Of a stretch of DNA of 64,000 nucleotides, positions 11,445 through 22,174 are shown piece by piece. The DNA is from Actinomycetes bacterium (lineage in GTDB: Bacteria; Actinomycetota; Actinomycetes; Nanopelagicales; Nanopelagicaceae). Both the position numbers and the translations under genes were made by a program. The notes beneath the pieces were generated by a model. The model searched no databases. It was given only the letters and a program-made list of their open reading frames with translations, and was not told where the DNA came from. The stretch spans positions 62,001 through 126,000 of the forward strand of contig BJFZ01000001.1 in NCBI GenBank assembly GCA_014190175.1, in the 5' to 3' direction. Position 1 is the first letter of the stretch. Every line of letters begins with the position of its first letter.

Positions 11445-11756
11445 TTGCGACTGTTCCAACATGAAACTTCAAAAAGCCTTGGCCTTTCTGAATGTTTCAG
11501 ATTGATGCAAAGCGAACGTTCAAGATATGAAAAGCAAGCAATTGCTTTTATTGATTCAGGACATTTTTCAACGGAAACTAATAGTTATTGGATTAATTTT
11601 TCAATAAAGAATAATCAGTTTGCTTGTATCGCAACTTCTAAATTACCAGATGCAGATAGTCATTCAACTTTTGCCCCTATTCCAGAATCTAGAGATAAAC
11701 AAATTGAGGAATTGATTGAGTTGTTTGCTCAATCTGAAGCTGGACTTATTCTCTAA
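11445..11756 (+). CDS. Hypothetical protein, 83-103 residues
   Basis: I do not recognise this protein. The reading frame is open from TTG at 11445, with an in-frame ATG at 11505, and ends with TAA 15 nt before the convergent ribF stop. Residues after the ATG alternate charged helix (SERSRYEKQAIAF) and strand-like text (SYWINFSIKNNQFACIATS), ending in an acidic helix (DKQIEELIELFAQSE), which looks protein-like rather than random. Neither start has a good Shine-Dalgarno site. It is the only unassigned open frame in an otherwise fully explained stretch, so it may be a small lineage-specific gene or chance. Confidence 0.4.
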   Translation: MRLFQHETSKSLGLSECFRLMQSERSRYEKQAIAFIDSGHFSTETNSYWINFSIKNNQFACIATSKLPDADSHSTFAPIPESRDKQIEELIELFAQSEAGLIL

Positions 11757-11771
11757 TTGCACGAATGCAAT

Positions 11772-12692
11772 CTACTTAGTTTCAGAAGTGTATTTCCGGG
11801 CTTGGTCACAATCTTGAGCCATCTGAATCAGCAGCGGATCAAGGCCATCAAAAGCAATGGTTTCACGCAGTCTTAATCCAAATTCATAAGTAGCAATCTC
11901 ACCGTAAAGCTCTAAATCGTCACGGTCTAAAACGTAGGCCTCTACTTGGCGTCCGCGTTCGCCGGGGAAAGTTGGGTTGGTGCCAATTGAGATTGCTGCT
12001 GGCCAGCGATTACCTGGAATTGATAACCAACCGGCATAGACCCCATCAGCTGGAATACAAATGTTTGTTGCTGCTTTCAAATTGGCAGTTGGATATCCAA
12101 TCGTTCGACCACGAGCCTCACCATGAATCACTTCTCCAGATAAAGTGAATCTGCGCCCTAATAAAATTTGAGCTTGAGTGACATCGCCTGCGATTAACAG
12201 ATTGCGAATTCGAGTCGAAGAAATTACTTCTCCGCCGCTTTCGACAAGTGGAACCACATGGGTTGGTAAAACTGCCGCTAAATCTTTTGACTTACCTGCG
12301 GCCTTATTTCCAAATGTGAAATTTTCCCCAACTACTACTTCGCTTGCAGCTAACTTATCAATCAAAATATTTTTAATAAATTCAGCGGGTGTTAAATTAG
12401 CAAAATCCCGATCAAATTTAATTACTGCAACTGCATCAGCTCCCGCTGCTTGCAAGAGTTGAACACGATCTTCAAGAGTTGTTAATCGTGGTGGCTCCTT
12501 TTTTGGGGCCAAAATTGCAGTTGGATGTGGATCAAAAGTTAGTGCCACTAATTTGGGTGGCTTACTATCTTCTTTAGCCTTCACCGCAGTAGCAATAATT
12601 TGTTGGTGCCCTAAATGAACTCCATCAAAAATTCCGATAGCAACTACGTTTGTCCCTCCGAGTTCTCCAAAAATCTTCATTGAGGCACTCAC
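11772..12692 (-). CDS. ribF: Bifunctional riboflavin kinase / FAD synthetase
   Basis: Phosphorylates riboflavin to FMN and adenylates FMN to FAD. The N-terminal nucleotidyltransferase domain has GIFDGVHLGH at residues 20-29 and the SSTRIR motif. The C-terminal kinase domain has GRTIGYPTANL followed by GVYAGWL. The start is GTG at 12692 in a four-base overlap with the truB stop (GTGA); an ATG four codons in is also possible. The truB-ribF pair ends the infB-rbfA-truB-ribF run. FAD and FMN are needed by ThyX and the amine oxidoreductases in this window. Confidence 0.95.
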   Translation of the reverse strand: MSASMKIFGELGGTNVVAIGIFDGVHLGHQQIIATAVKAKEDSKPPKLVALTFDPHPTAILAPKKEPPRLTTLEDRVQLLQAAGADAVAVIKFDRDFANLTPAEFIKNILIDKLAASEVVVGENFTFGNKAAGKSKDLAAVLPTHVVPLVESGGEVISSTRIRNLLIAGDVTQAQILLGRRFTLSGEVIHGEARGRTIGYPTANLKAATNICIPADGVYAGWLSIPGNRWPAAISIGTNPTFPGERGRQVEAYVLDRDDLELYGEIATYEFGLRLRETIAFDGLDPLLIQMAQDCDQARKYTSETK

Positions 12693-13591
12693 TTTGATTC
12701 AGCCTTTGGAAAGACTATTGATGGATGCAGACGACCATCTCGTGGTTCAAGTATTGCAATAACTTCCCCTATTGAATTGATTGCCGCATGACGATCAGAG
12801 TTAACATTCTCAGAATTTTCATCAATAGCTCGACCATGAAATATCGCGATCTCTTCATCGTCGTTAATCTCTCTCACTTTAAAGAGTGATCTGACTGCAT
12901 CAACCAACTGCATGACCTTTGGTTCTTTCCCATTTTTTAATTCCGTAGAAGTAATTGCATTCTCAATTGTAAATGAACCAACATGCGTCCGTCTCAATTC
13001 AGTTAAGTGTCCCCCAACATCGAAAGTATTTCCCAGATCGCGGGCAATTGCTCTTATATATGTTCCTGCAGAACAGGTGATTTCTATTTCAACATCAACA
13101 AAATCGCCTACCCGGCTAATTTTTAATATTTTTTGGCTAGATATATGCACTGGTCTAGCTTCTAGTTCGATCGCTTCCCCATCGCGTACTCGTTTATAAG
13201 AACGAACTCCATCAACTTTGATTGCTGATACCGAACTTGGGCGTTGCAAAATATCACCAGTACGTTTAGCCAACTCTTCCGTAATTTGCAGATCTGTAAT
13301 TGTGGCAATCTTTTCAGGTTGCGCGACTGAAATTATCTCGCCTTGCGCATCATCAGTATTTGTTGCACTACCTAATCTGATTGTGGCTAAGTAAGTTTTA
13401 GATCCATCAGTAATAAATGAGAGCAAGCGGGTGGCATGTCCTACGCCAAGAACTAATACGCCGGTTGCCATTGGATCGAGAGTTCCGGCATGTCCGATCC
13501 GTTTTTCTTTTAGTGATTTTCGGGCCAGAGCAACAACGTCGTGGCTGGTGAAATCTTGATCTTTATCAATAACCAAAAAACCAGATCTCAT
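12689..13591 (-). CDS. truB: tRNA pseudouridine(55) synthase
   Basis: Isomerises U55 in the T-loop of tRNAs. The catalytic motif [11 protein letters not shown] is present with Asp39 as nucleophile, and the early RIGHAG segment is intact. The 300 residues match the family. It overlaps rbfA upstream (ATGA) and ribF downstream (GTGA) by four bases each, so translation of the three is probably coupled. Confidence 0.95.
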   Translation of the reverse strand: MRSGFLVIDKDQDFTSHDVVALARKSLKEKRIGHAGTLDPMATGVLVLGVGHATRLLSFITDGSKTYLATIRLGSATNTDDAQGEIISVAQPEKIATITDLQITEELAKRTGDILQRPSSVSAIKVDGVRSYKRVRDGEAIELEARPVHISSQKILKISRVGDFVDVEIEITCSAGTYIRAIARDLGNTFDVGGHLTELRRTHVGSFTIENAITSTELKNGKEPKVMQLVDAVRSLFKVREINDDEEIAIFHGRAIDENSENVNSDRHAAINSIGEVIAILEPRDGRLHPSIVFPKAESK

Positions 13592-14052
13592 AACTGCCTG
13601 GTCTGCTCATCCTCATCAGTTGGCAACTCTTTCACATGCGGCTTGCGATAAGGATCTGCTTCACCAGCAAACTCCGCAACACTTCGCATTAATTGAAGTT
13701 TTTCATCTTTACGGTGCGCTGCTGCAATCACACTTTCAAGTTGCGCGGCACTTTCTGGAAGCGCATCTGCAAAAAATTCAATTGTTGGGACGATCCGTAA
13801 TCCAATTTCACGGCCAATAGTGGTTCGCAAAACTCCCTTGGCGCTCTCCAGTGCCGCAGCAGTATCTGCACGTGCTCGCTCATCACCAAATACCGTGTAG
13901 AAAATCGAAGCATGTTGTAAATCGCCGGTTACTCGCACATCTGTAATCGTTAAAAAGCCAAGGCGTGGATCTTTAATCTTTCCTTCGCACGCCTGAGCAA
14001 CAACTTCTTTAATTCGATCAGCAACTTTTCGAGTGCGATATGAGCGTCCCAT
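13588..14052 (-). CDS. rbfA: 30S ribosome-binding factor A
   Basis: Small KH-fold factor for late 16S rRNA maturation and cold adaptation. The 154 residues contain the family pattern [15 protein letters not shown] at the N-terminus and [25 protein letters not shown] next. It carries a charged tail of about 35 residues beyond the core, as is common in actinobacteria. It overlaps infB by one base (TAATG) and truB by four. Confidence 0.94.
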   Translation of the reverse strand: MGRSYRTRKVADRIKEVVAQACEGKIKDPRLGFLTITDVRVTGDLQHASIFYTVFGDERARADTAAALESAKGVLRTTIGREIGLRIVPTIEFFADALPESAAQLESVIAAAHRKDEKLQLMRSVAEFAGEADPYRKPHVKELPTDEDEQTRQL

Positions 14053-16808
14053 TAGGCGCGCTTCTTTTCCCGCATCTCATAAACCTCAATGATGTCTGCT
14101 ATCTTGATGTCATTAAATGATCCAAGTCCAATTCCGCACTCGAATCCTTCTTTAACTTCAGTAGCGTCATCTTTGAATCGTTTAAGAGTGTCAATTGATA
14201 GCTCATCAGCGATTTTTTCACCGGCACGCAATAATCTAGCTTTTACGTTTCGACGAATTGCACCATCGCGAACAATGGATCCGGCAATATTTCCGAACTT
14301 ACTGGATTTAAATACTTCGCGAACTTCTGCGCTTCCAAGTACAACCTCTTCGTACTCTGGCTTGAGCAGACCTTTAAGTGCTTTCTCAATTTCTTCAATT
14401 GCTTGATAGATGACTGAGTAGAAGCGAACTTCCACGCCTTCACGATCAGCGAAGATTGCAGTTTGTGGTTCTGGTTTAACGTTAAATCCAATAACTACTG
14501 CAGTTGATGCAGAAGCCAAAGTGATATCGCTCTTGGTAATTGCACCTACGCCACGGTGAATAACGCGCAGATCAACCTCTGCTCCGACATCAAGTTGCAA
14601 CAATGCATCTTCGAGCGCTTCAACAGATCCAGCGACATCTCCCTTAAGAATGAGATTGAGAGTAGTGATCTTGGATTGCTCCATAAAGTCTTCAAGAGAA
14701 ACTTTCTTACGTGCTTTAGCAAGTAATGCATTTCGTTCAGCAGCTTGCCGCTTTTCGGCAATCTGTCGTGCGGTGCGATCCTCGTCAGCAACTAAGAAAG
14801 TATCGCCAGCACCTGGTACTGAAGTAAATCCAAGTACTTGAACCGGACGTGATGGTCCGGCAGTTTCAACATTTTCACCATGCTCATCAAGCATTGCGCG
14901 CACTCGACCAAATGCTCCACCGGCAACAATTGCATCTCCAACATTTAGCGTTCCACGTTGGACAAGAACTGTGGCTACTGGTCCGCGACCTTTATCAAGG
15001 TGAGCCTCAATTGCAATCCCACGTGCTTCACCGGCTGCGACTGCACGAAGATCAATCGCTGCATCTGCAGTTAAGAAAACCGATTCGATTAACTCATCTA
15101 ATCCGATTCCGGTTTTAGCAGAAACATCTACGAACAAAGTTGTTCCACCGTACTCCTCAGTTACCAAGTTGTACTCAGTTAACTGCTGGCGAATCTTTCC
15201 AGGGTTTGCACCCTCTTTATCTACTTTGTTAACCGCAACAACGATCGGAACATTCGCTGCTTGTGCGTGATTAAGCGCTTCAATTGTTTGTGGCATAACA
15301 CCGTCATCAGCTGCAACAACCAAAATTGCAATGTCAGTTACTTTTGCACCACGAGCACGCATAGCGGTAAAGGCTTCATGGCCCGGTGTATCAATAAATG
15401 TAATTGCCCGCTCTAATCCATCATGTTCGCGGTGAATTTGATAAGCACCAATGTGCTGGGTAATTCCACCAGCTTCACCTTTTGCTACTTGGGCTTTGCG
15501 CAAAGCATCAAGTAACAAAGTTTTACCGTGATCAACATGGCCCATAACTGTTACAACAGGTGGACGTGAAACCAAATCTTCAGCCGCGTAACCTGCAATT
15601 TCAGCATCAAGATCAATATCAAAGTCACCTAGTAACTCACGGTCTTCATCTTCTGGGCTTACAACTGTGATTGCATAACCAAGTTCTGCGCCAAGAAGTG
15701 CGAAAGTATCTTCATCAACTGATTGCGTTGCAGTAAGCATTTCGCCTAAGTGGAAAAGTGCCGCAACAAGTGCACCAGAGTCAGCATTAATTTTGTCCGC
15801 TAAATCTGCAAGAGATGCACCGCGACGAAGTTTGACCGGTGTACTTCCATCGCCGTGCGGAACAACCGCTCCACCGAGAGATGGTGCACGTAAATTATCA
15901 ATCTCCTCGCGACGAGCTTTCTTGGACTTCTGTCCTTGTCGTGGTCCGCTCTTCTTTCCACCGGGACGTCCACCACCTGGGCCACCGGGACGACCAGCTC
16001 CTGGTCCACCTCCTGGACGACCACCAGGACCACCAGGTCCACCAGAAGTAGTCAGAGCCCCACTTCGATTAGGTGCCTCTGTTGCTGAGGTATATCCGCC
16101 GGCACCACCGGCTGGACGTGAAGAAGATGGGGAACCATAACCTGATTGGGATGGAGGTCTCGTGCCCATAGGTGGACGCATACCTGAAGATCCGGGCGCA
16201 CCTGGCGCACCAGGACTACCAGGTCGGATGGGCGCTCCTGGCCCAGGACGAAGTGGAGGTCTAGTTGCTGAGGATCCATATGGATTATTCCCGGGACGAG
16301 CGGGTGGTCGCCCGGTATCTGAACCTGGGGCTCCTGGTGTTCGGGGTGCGGATGAAAATGGATTATTTCCAGGTCGACTGGTGCCAGGACGTGGTGCTGG
16401 TGGCCTTGGCATTTGCGGCAGACCAACTGGTGGCGTGCTCACTGGACGTGGTTGAACTGGAGCATCGGAAATTGAGCCCGGAGCAGCTGGTGAAGATGGA
16501 GTTGGAATATTTAATGATGCTGGTAATTGAAAATCAGGTGGTAGATCCGCCAAAACTTCTTCGACGGTTTCAACTTTCGCAGCAGCTTTTTTCGCAGCAG
16601 CTTTTTTCGCTGGAGCTTTTTTCGCTGGAGCCTCATCTGCAGGTGGATTAACGCTTGGGTATAACTCGCGCATCTTGCGCACAACAGGGGGTTCTAAAGT
16701 TGACGAGGCAGATTTAACAAACTCACCAAGATCTTGAATCTTAGTAAGCAGTACTTTGCTCTCGAGACCTAGCTCTTTTGCTAGCTCGTACACGCGGACC
16801 TTAGCCAC
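14052..16808 (-). CDS. infB: Translation initiation factor IF-2
   Basis: GTPase that brings initiator tRNA to the 30S subunit. The start is GTG at 16808 with AAGGAG upstream. Order: a short N-terminal IF2N domain ([11 protein letters not shown]); a Lys/Ala repeat (PAKKA units, about residues 60-80); a long Pro/Gly/Arg-rich linker (about residues 100-290); a second IF2N-like segment; then the G domain with GHVDHGKT (423-430), DTPGHEAF and NKVDKEGA, and domains II-IV. The linker is encoded by a GC-rich island (about 15,950-16,470) that stands out from the AT-rich surroundings. Its repeats create long false open frames on the other frames. Confidence 0.97.
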   Translation of the reverse strand: MAKVRVYELAKELGLESKVLLTKIQDLGEFVKSASSTLEPPVVRKMRELYPSVNPPADEAPAKKAPAKKAAAKKAAAKVETVEEVLADLPPDFQLPASLNIPTPSSPAAPGSISDAPVQPRPVSTPPVGLPQMPRPPAPRPGTSRPGNNPFSSAPRTPGAPGSDTGRPPARPGNNPYGSSATRPPLRPGPGAPIRPGSPGAPGAPGSSGMRPPMGTRPPSQSGYGSPSSSRPAGGAGGYTSATEAPNRSGALTTSGGPGGPGGRPGGGPGAGRPGGPGGGRPGGKKSGPRQGQKSKKARREEIDNLRAPSLGGAVVPHGDGSTPVKLRRGASLADLADKINADSGALVAALFHLGEMLTATQSVDEDTFALLGAELGYAITVVSPEDEDRELLGDFDIDLDAEIAGYAAEDLVSRPPVVTVMGHVDHGKTLLLDALRKAQVAKGEAGGITQHIGAYQIHREHDGLERAITFIDTPGHEAFTAMRARGAKVTDIAILVVAADDGVMPQTIEALNHAQAANVPIVVAVNKVDKEGANPGKIRQQLTEYNLVTEEYGGTTLFVDVSAKTGIGLDELIESVFLTADAAIDLRAVAAGEARGIAIEAHLDKGRGPVATVLVQRGTLNVGDAIVAGGAFGRVRAMLDEHGENVETAGPSRPVQVLGFTSVPGAGDTFLVADEDRTARQIAEKRQAAERNALLAKARKKVSLEDFMEQSKITTLNLILKGDVAGSVEALEDALLQLDVGAEVDLRVIHRGVGAITKSDITLASASTAVVIGFNVKPEPQTAIFADREGVEVRFYSVIYQAIEEIEKALKGLLKPEYEEVVLGSAEVREVFKSSKFGNIAGSIVRDGAIRRNVKARLLRAGEKIADELSIDTLKRFKDDATEVKEGFECGIGLGSFNDIKIADIIEVYEMREKKRA

Positions 16809-16933
16809 TTCACTCCTTCGTGGCTGCGCATACGTTGCGAAGCCGGTTAAATCTTGATCATCTCGTTGGGCTTAACACGGTGTTCAACTGACCGAGATGT
16901 TGACTTGGCAATCTGTGCAATGGGTGCATGGGG
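16809..16933 (-). other. nusA-infB spacer, no gene recognised
   Basis: In many bacteria the small gene ylxR lies between nusA and infB; here only 125 nt separate them and no YlxR-like cysteine or GRGAY text is found in any frame. A 23-codon frame from an ATG at 16929 and a 27-codon stretch in frame with the nusA stop exist, but both lack family similarity. The infB Shine-Dalgarno site is at the 3' end. Confidence 0.5.
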
Positions 16934-17887
16934 TTAGCCTACCTCAACCTGATCGGCATGAATATCGATTCGCCAGCCAGTCAATCGAGCAGCTAAACGA
17001 GCATTTTGGCCATCTTTTCCGATCGCAAGTGAGAGTTGGAAATCAGGGACAACCACTTTGATCTGGCGACGTTCTTCATCGACAACTTCAGCGGAGATTA
17101 CCCGCGAAGGTGCTAAAGCCGCAGCCACATAAAGTGAAGGATCTTCTGACCAATCGACGATATCAATTTTTTCACCTTGCAACTCATTCATAACAGATTG
17201 CACTCGAGCTCCCATTGGACCAATTAAAGATCCTTTTGGATTAACTCCTGCCCGATGTGTGCGGACTGAAATCTTGGTGCGTGCACCTGCTTCACGGGCA
17301 ACTCCCATAATCTCAACAACACCAGATAAAACTTCTGGCACTTCAAGCGCAAATAATTTCCTTACCAAACCCGGGTGAGTTCTTGATAGCAAAATGTCCG
17401 GACCCTTTTGGCCTTGTTTCACTTCAACCACAAAGGCCTTAATCCGATCACCGTGTTCATATTTTTCAGTTGGAACTTGTTCTTGCTGTGGAATTCTTCC
17501 TTCTGCACTTCCAAGGTTTACAAAAACAACGCGCGCATCTCGTCCTTGTTGAATTACTCCATGCACAACATCCCCGACTACTGCAGTAAATTCTCCGACA
17601 ATCTTTAAATCATTCATTTCGCGGATTTTTAACTTAACTGTACGTCTAACAATTCCAGTGACAAAGCGATTGAAATCTGCCGGTTCTTCAAGTGGTTCTT
17701 CGCTCTCATTAGTAAAGAGTGAGATCTGTCCGGACTCACGGTTTAACTTTGCGCGCGCTTGTTGGTTTGCTTCAAGTGATTCCAAATAACCTTGAGTGAC
17801 CGCAGTTTCAATCTCAACTATTAGTCGATCAAATGAAATTGCATTTGCGATTGATAGCGTTTGAAGTGCGCCCAAGTCAACGATCAT
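16934..17887 (-). CDS. nusA: Transcription termination/antitermination protein NusA
   Basis: RNA polymerase-binding elongation factor. The 317 residues comprise an N-terminal polymerase-binding domain, an S1 domain ([23 protein letters not shown]), and two KH domains with [22 protein letters not shown] and [19 protein letters not shown]. There is no C-terminal acidic-repeat region as in Escherichia coli, which is normal for actinobacteria. The ATG overlaps the rimP stop by four bases (ATGA). Confidence 0.95.
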   Translation of the reverse strand: MIVDLGALQTLSIANAISFDRLIVEIETAVTQGYLESLEANQQARAKLNRESGQISLFTNESEEPLEEPADFNRFVTGIVRRTVKLKIREMNDLKIVGEFTAVVGDVVHGVIQQGRDARVVFVNLGSAEGRIPQQEQVPTEKYEHGDRIKAFVVEVKQGQKGPDILLSRTHPGLVRKLFALEVPEVLSGVVEIMGVAREAGARTKISVRTHRAGVNPKGSLIGPMGARVQSVMNELQGEKIDIVDWSEDPSLYVAAALAPSRVISAEVVDEERRQIKVVVPDFQLSLAIGKDGQNARLAARLTGWRIDIHADQVEVG

Positions 17888-18330
17888 TTGAATTCGATTT
17901 CTACATAAGCACTCTTGATATCGCTTACTTTTGCCGAAGTGATGTTGGCTTTTGCATCTGAAAAAGTGATCTGATCATTTTCTATTGAAGTAATACGAGA
18001 GACAAACTTTTCACCGTTAAGCAATGTGACTGAAACTAAGCGATTCAAATTCTTAAACCAATGGCGAGGCAGTGTTAGCGGGTACTCGGCTCCTGGAGTT
18101 GAAACTTCTAGCGTGAATGGAGTTTGGCCAATCTCTGGCAGCTGATCAATGATTTCCGAAATTTTGAATGATGCTTCAGTAACTTGATCCATTGATAAGC
18201 CAGTCTCACCATCAATGAGTATGCGAAGCATTGAATGTTTTCCAGCTAAGGTAATTACAACATCTTCTAAAAATAAATTTAATTCATTTATGGCCGGCTC
18301 AATGGCGGCAACAATCGATTCTTTTTTCAT
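17884..18330 (-). CDS. rimP: Ribosome maturation factor RimP
   Basis: Factor for assembly of the 30S head. The 148 residues have the typical LEVSTPGAEYPLTLPRHW segment (a variant of the family SPGxxRPL motif) and a C-terminal SH3-like half (SVTLLNGEKFVSRITSIEND). It starts the rimP-nusA-infB-rbfA-truB-ribF chain, with a purine-rich AAGGAG site 9 nt before the ATG. The 72 nt to the upstream proS contain no obvious terminator. Confidence 0.92.
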   Translation of the reverse strand: MKKESIVAAIEPAINELNLFLEDVVITLAGKHSMLRILIDGETGLSMDQVTEASFKISEIIDQLPEIGQTPFTLEVSTPGAEYPLTLPRHWFKNLNRLVSVTLLNGEKFVSRITSIENDQITFSDAKANITSAKVSDIKSAYVEIEFK

Positions 18331-18402
18331 TTAACTACTCCTTATTAAATTATTATTAAGTTTTGGACCCTGCAAGGCAAACTCTACCGGTAATTTCTAC
18401 TC

Positions 18403-20130
18403 TTACTTGCCAACCATTTTCAATAGTTGCGTTTCTGCACCCTCTACTGGAATCTCGCTGCTGGTACCCGCCCAACGGTCGCGCACTTCAATAACCCCAT
18501 TGGCTAATCCTTTTCCAATAATCACAATCGTTGGAATTCCGATTAACTCTGCATCTTTGAATTTAACTCCAGGACTAGCGTCGCGACGATCATCCAACAT
18601 CACTCGGACACCAGCGCCTTCGAGTTTTTGGGCCAATTCAAAAGCGGTATCAAATGGAAGATCCTCTTTACCTGTGGCAACAATATGAATATCGGCTGGG
18701 GAAATCTCGCGCGGCCAACGCAATCCCAATTGATCGTGGGATTGTTCTGTGATCGCAGCAACTGCGCGCGATACTCCAATTCCATATGAGCCCATGGTTA
18801 CAACATTTGGCTTTCCGTCCGAATCTAAAACGGTAAGGTCTAAAGCTTTTGCGTACTTACGTCCAAGTTGGAAAATGTGACCAATTTCGATGGCCCGATC
18901 TATTACAACAGCGGTGTCACACTGCGGGCAACCATCACCAGCTCGTACTTCGGCGGCTTCAACATACTGCTCAACTTTGAAATCACGTCCGTTTTGCACA
19001 TACCGTGCATGAGTATTGCTCTTATTTGCACCAGTAACCCAACTTGATCCAACTTCAACTCTAGGATCTGCGTAAAGTTTTAAACCCAGCGCTTGCGCAT
19101 CTTGGGGTCCAACATAACCTTTAACAAATTTAGGATTTTTTGCAAAATCTTCTTCTTCAAATAACCGTAGCTCACTTACTCCTGGAAGATTTGCCTGCAA
19201 GCGCTTTAAATCAACTTCGCGATCTCCTGGAACTAAAACGCTAATTGGTTCGCCATCTGCAAAAAGTAAAATATTTTTAAGAGTGTCTGCTGCTGTGAAT
19301 CCCCCACCGTAATTCTTATTGAGAACGTCAACTAATGAATCAATGGTTGGAGTATTTGGAGTGTCTAGAGCTTCTAATGCTGGTACATCTGGATATTTCT
19401 TACCGGAAACTTTTGTTGACATCGCTTCAACATTCGCCGCAAAGCCACAAGATGGACACAAAACGTAAGTGTCTTCACCTGTTTCACATGGCGCTAAAAA
19501 TTCTTCAGATTTTGAGCCGCCCATCGCTCCAGACATTGCAGAGACAATTGCATACTTAAGTCCAAGTCGTTCAAAAGTTTTTATGTAAGCAGCGCGGTGA
19601 TCTTGATAAGATTTTTCCAACCCGGCATCATCAATATCAAATGAGTAGGAATCTTTCATCACAAATTCACGACCGCGGATAATTCCGCTACGCGGACGCG
19701 GCTCATCGCGATACTTTGTTTGGATCTGATAAAGAGTTAGTGGCAAATCTCTATAAGAGGAAGATTCGCCCTTCACCATTAAAGTAAACATCTCTTCATG
19801 TGTTGGGCCTAGTAAATAATCGCCACCTTTACGATCTTGCAGACGAAAGAGATCACTTCCGTAATCATCCCAACGGTTAGTCGCCTCATATGGTTCGCGC
19901 GGTAAAAGCGCTGGAAAATGAACTTCCTGAAATCCAGCACGGTCCATCTCTTCGCGTACAACTCGTTCGATATTTCGCAAAGTTAGATAACCCAATGGCA
20001 ACCACGAGTAGATACCGGCAGCAACACGGCGAATATATCCAGCCCGAACAAGTAACCGATGGCTGGCAACTTCAGCATCTGCCGGGTCATCTCGCAAGGT
20101 GCGCAGGAAGAGGCGGGACATTTGCAACAT
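18403..20130 (-). CDS. proS: Prolyl-tRNA synthetase (bacterial type)
   Basis: Charges tRNA-Pro. The 575 residues are of the bacterial ProS form with an inserted editing domain (about residues 225-380) between class II motifs 2 and 3. Recognisable pieces are MSRLFLRTLRDDPADAEVAS at the N-terminus, GPTHEEMFT, KYRDEPRPRSGIIRGREF (motif 2), and GSYGIGVSR (motif 3). The start is ATG at 20130; a second ATG three codons in is possible. The gene is 20 nt downstream of the GNAT gene. Confidence 0.96.
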   Translation of the reverse strand: MLQMSRLFLRTLRDDPADAEVASHRLLVRAGYIRRVAAGIYSWLPLGYLTLRNIERVVREEMDRAGFQEVHFPALLPREPYEATNRWDDYGSDLFRLQDRKGGDYLLGPTHEEMFTLMVKGESSSYRDLPLTLYQIQTKYRDEPRPRSGIIRGREFVMKDSYSFDIDDAGLEKSYQDHRAAYIKTFERLGLKYAIVSAMSGAMGGSKSEEFLAPCETGEDTYVLCPSCGFAANVEAMSTKVSGKKYPDVPALEALDTPNTPTIDSLVDVLNKNYGGGFTAADTLKNILLFADGEPISVLVPGDREVDLKRLQANLPGVSELRLFEEEDFAKNPKFVKGYVGPQDAQALGLKLYADPRVEVGSSWVTGANKSNTHARYVQNGRDFKVEQYVEAAEVRAGDGCPQCDTAVVIDRAIEIGHIFQLGRKYAKALDLTVLDSDGKPNVVTMGSYGIGVSRAVAAITEQSHDQLGLRWPREISPADIHIVATGKEDLPFDTAFELAQKLEGAGVRVMLDDRRDASPGVKFKDAELIGIPTIVIIGKGLANGVIEVRDRWAGTSSEIPVEGAETQLLKMVGK

Positions 20131-20149
20131 AGCGTGAGCCTACCGAGTG

Positions 20150-20977
20150 TTAGAAAAAAATCGTCGCTAGTTCGGCCACCTTTTCGAAGCCAACTTTGTG
20201 ATAACTGGCACGGGCAGCATGATTGAAATCATTTACATAGAGGGAGGCGATCGGAGCAAATCTATTGCTGTACTCCACCAAAGTGGCAACGCCAGCCGAT
20301 CCAAGCCCTTTGCCACGATGTGCCGGATCCACCCACACTCCGTGAATTTGATAGGCGCCAGCACCAATAGCCCCGATGTCACTTTTGAAAATTATCTTTC
20401 CATTATCCAAATCTCGACAGATTAAAGTTCGCCCGGCTCCAATTAATTCAATTGACCTAGATCGATAATCAGCGTAATCAGGAACTTCGCCGACTTCGGC
20501 AGTGAACATCGCAATTCCGACTTCAACAACTTCCTCTAGGTCAGCAAGTGTCGCTGGATGTACTAGTGGATTCCCGGAAATTTTTGGAACTCCCCGAAGT
20601 GATAACAAAGGTTGCGATTGTCGAATAGCTCGTGGTTCGGAATATAGATGCGATATTAACTCCCACAAATCAAAGAGTGTTCTTGATTCACCTACGATTG
20701 ATGAAAATTTGTACTGCTTTGATCGAAGGTGGTCAACTAATGAAAGTAATGCTGCTCGTGACGATATCGCTGGGATCAGATTGCCACCAATATATGTAAC
20801 GCCCTCTATCTCACTGTAGCTATTTCGATAAACCAGCAGAGTGCTATTTTTTGATTTCTCTAAAAGTTGCGCTCGTGAAGATAAAAAGCAATTTACTTCG
20901 GGTGCTGACGCTAGATAATTGAAAACTTCACTTTTAACATTTACCCCGCGGATAACCTCTAAACCAACTACGCTCAT
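20150..20977 (-). CDS. GNAT-family acetyltransferase with N-terminal DUF4081-type region
   Basis: Predicted acetyl-CoA-dependent N-acetyltransferase of unknown substrate. The 275 residues have an N-terminal region resembling the actinobacterial DUF4081 domain. The C-terminal GNAT domain, from about residue 145, carries the acetyl-CoA loop in HGVWVDPAHRGKGLGSAGV. In Mycobacterium the equivalent gene also neighbours ispG, the site-2 protease gene and dxr, so this placement is conserved. It sits 12 nt downstream of ispG. Confidence 0.85.
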   Translation of the reverse strand: MSVVGLEVIRGVNVKSEVFNYLASAPEVNCFLSSRAQLLEKSKNSTLLVYRNSYSEIEGVTYIGGNLIPAISSRAALLSLVDHLRSKQYKFSSIVGESRTLFDLWELISHLYSEPRAIRQSQPLLSLRGVPKISGNPLVHPATLADLEEVVEVGIAMFTAEVGEVPDYADYRSRSIELIGAGRTLICRDLDNGKIIFKSDIGAIGAGAYQIHGVWVDPAHRGKGLGSAGVATLVEYSNRFAPIASLYVNDFNHAARASYHKVGFEKVAELATIFF

Positions 20978-20989
20978 TGAGATTTTAGC

Positions 20990-22129
20990 TTAGTGAACTT
21001 CAACCGAAGGAGCGCCAGAACTTTCCATCTCTTCAGCAAGGCGCATCGCTTCTTCAATTAAAACTTCTACTATCATGGATTCCGGAACGGTTTTGATTAC
21101 CACTCCTTTTACAAATATCTGACCTTTTCCATTTCCAGAGGCCACACCTAAATCTGCTTCTCGCGCTTCACCAGGTCCATTTACAACACAACCCATTACT
21201 GCAACGCGAAGTGGGACAGTCATTCCTTCCAAACCTGCTTGGACTTTTTCAGCCAATGTATAAACATCTACTTGTGCCCGACCGCATGACGGACAAGAGA
21301 CAATCTCTAACTTACGTTGACGCAAATTTAATGATTCCAAAATTGAAATTCCAACTTTAACCTCTTCTACCGGAGGTGCTGAAAGTGAAACTCGGATCGT
21401 ATCTCCGATTCCTTCCGCCAATAAAATTCCAAAAGCCACTGCTGATTTTATGGTTCCTTGGAAAAGTGGACCAGCCTCAGTTACTCCAAGATGTAATGGG
21501 TAATCACATCTTTCAGAGAGTAAACGATAAGCCTCCACCATAATTACTGGATCATGATGCTTAACTGAAAGTTTAATATCGCTAAAGCCGTGCTCTTCAA
21601 ATAATGAACATTCCCATAACGCGGATTCAACTAACGCTTCTGGAGTTGCTTTTCCATACTTCGCCATCAAGCGCGGATCTAGTGAACCGGCGTTTACCCC
21701 GATTCGAATTGGTACTCCTGCAGCACCTGCTGCTTTAGCAACCTCTTTTACTTTGTCATCAAATTGTTTTATGTTGCCCGGATTTACGCGAACTGCAGCA
21801 CAACCGGCATCAATCGCAGCAAAAATATATTTTGGTTGAAAATGAATGTCGGCAATAACTGGAATCTGCGATTTTTTAGCGATAGCAGCAAGAGCATCAG
21901 CATCATCTTGACTTGGGACTGCGACTCGAACAATCTGACATCCTGAAGCGGTCAATTCCGCAATTTGTTGCAAAGTTTCATCGACATTTGCAGTAAGTGT
22001 TGTGGCCATTGATTGCACACTTACCGGTGCACCGCCACCAACCAAAACAGATCCAACTTTAAGTTGGCGCGTAACTTTGCGCGGAGCCAGGGGTGTTGCC
22101 GGTATCGCCGGCATTCCGAGATCAACCAT
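20990..22129 (-). CDS. ispG: 4-hydroxy-3-methylbut-2-enyl diphosphate synthase
   Basis: Iron-sulfur enzyme of the MEP isoprenoid pathway, acting on the cyclic diphosphate downstream of Dxr. It has a TIM barrel, then the C-terminal cluster ligands in [13 protein letters not shown] and [11 protein letters not shown]. The start chosen is ATG at 22129 ([10 protein letters not shown], 379 residues); a TTG two codons upstream is also open. The start region carries a perfect 10-bp tandem duplication (22121-22140) that creates a second, out-of-frame ATG. The dxr-protease-ispG order is shared with Mycobacterium. Confidence 0.95.
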   Translation of the reverse strand: MVDLGMPAIPATPLAPRKVTRQLKVGSVLVGGGAPVSVQSMATTLTANVDETLQQIAELTASGCQIVRVAVPSQDDADALAAIAKKSQIPVIADIHFQPKYIFAAIDAGCAAVRVNPGNIKQFDDKVKEVAKAAGAAGVPIRIGVNAGSLDPRLMAKYGKATPEALVESALWECSLFEEHGFSDIKLSVKHHDPVIMVEAYRLLSERCDYPLHLGVTEAGPLFQGTIKSAVAFGILLAEGIGDTIRVSLSAPPVEEVKVGISILESLNLRQRKLEIVSCPSCGRAQVDVYTLAEKVQAGLEGMTVPLRVAVMGCVVNGPGEAREADLGVASGNGKGQIFVKGVVIKTVPESMIVEVLIEEAMRLAEEMESSGAPSVEVH

Positions 22130-22174
22130 GATCAACCATGCTCTTATCTTGCCTTATATCGGACCGGTTAGCGC

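Noticed and set aside
15793..16651. Several long open frames on both strands within infB
   Set aside because: They arise from the GC-rich Gly/Pro/Arg repeat of IF-2, show repetitive His/Leu/Pro/Gln text, and overlap a certain gene.
16866..16929. Small gene between nusA and infB
   Set aside because: The 23-codon frame has no Shine-Dalgarno site, no recognisable domain and no YlxR features.
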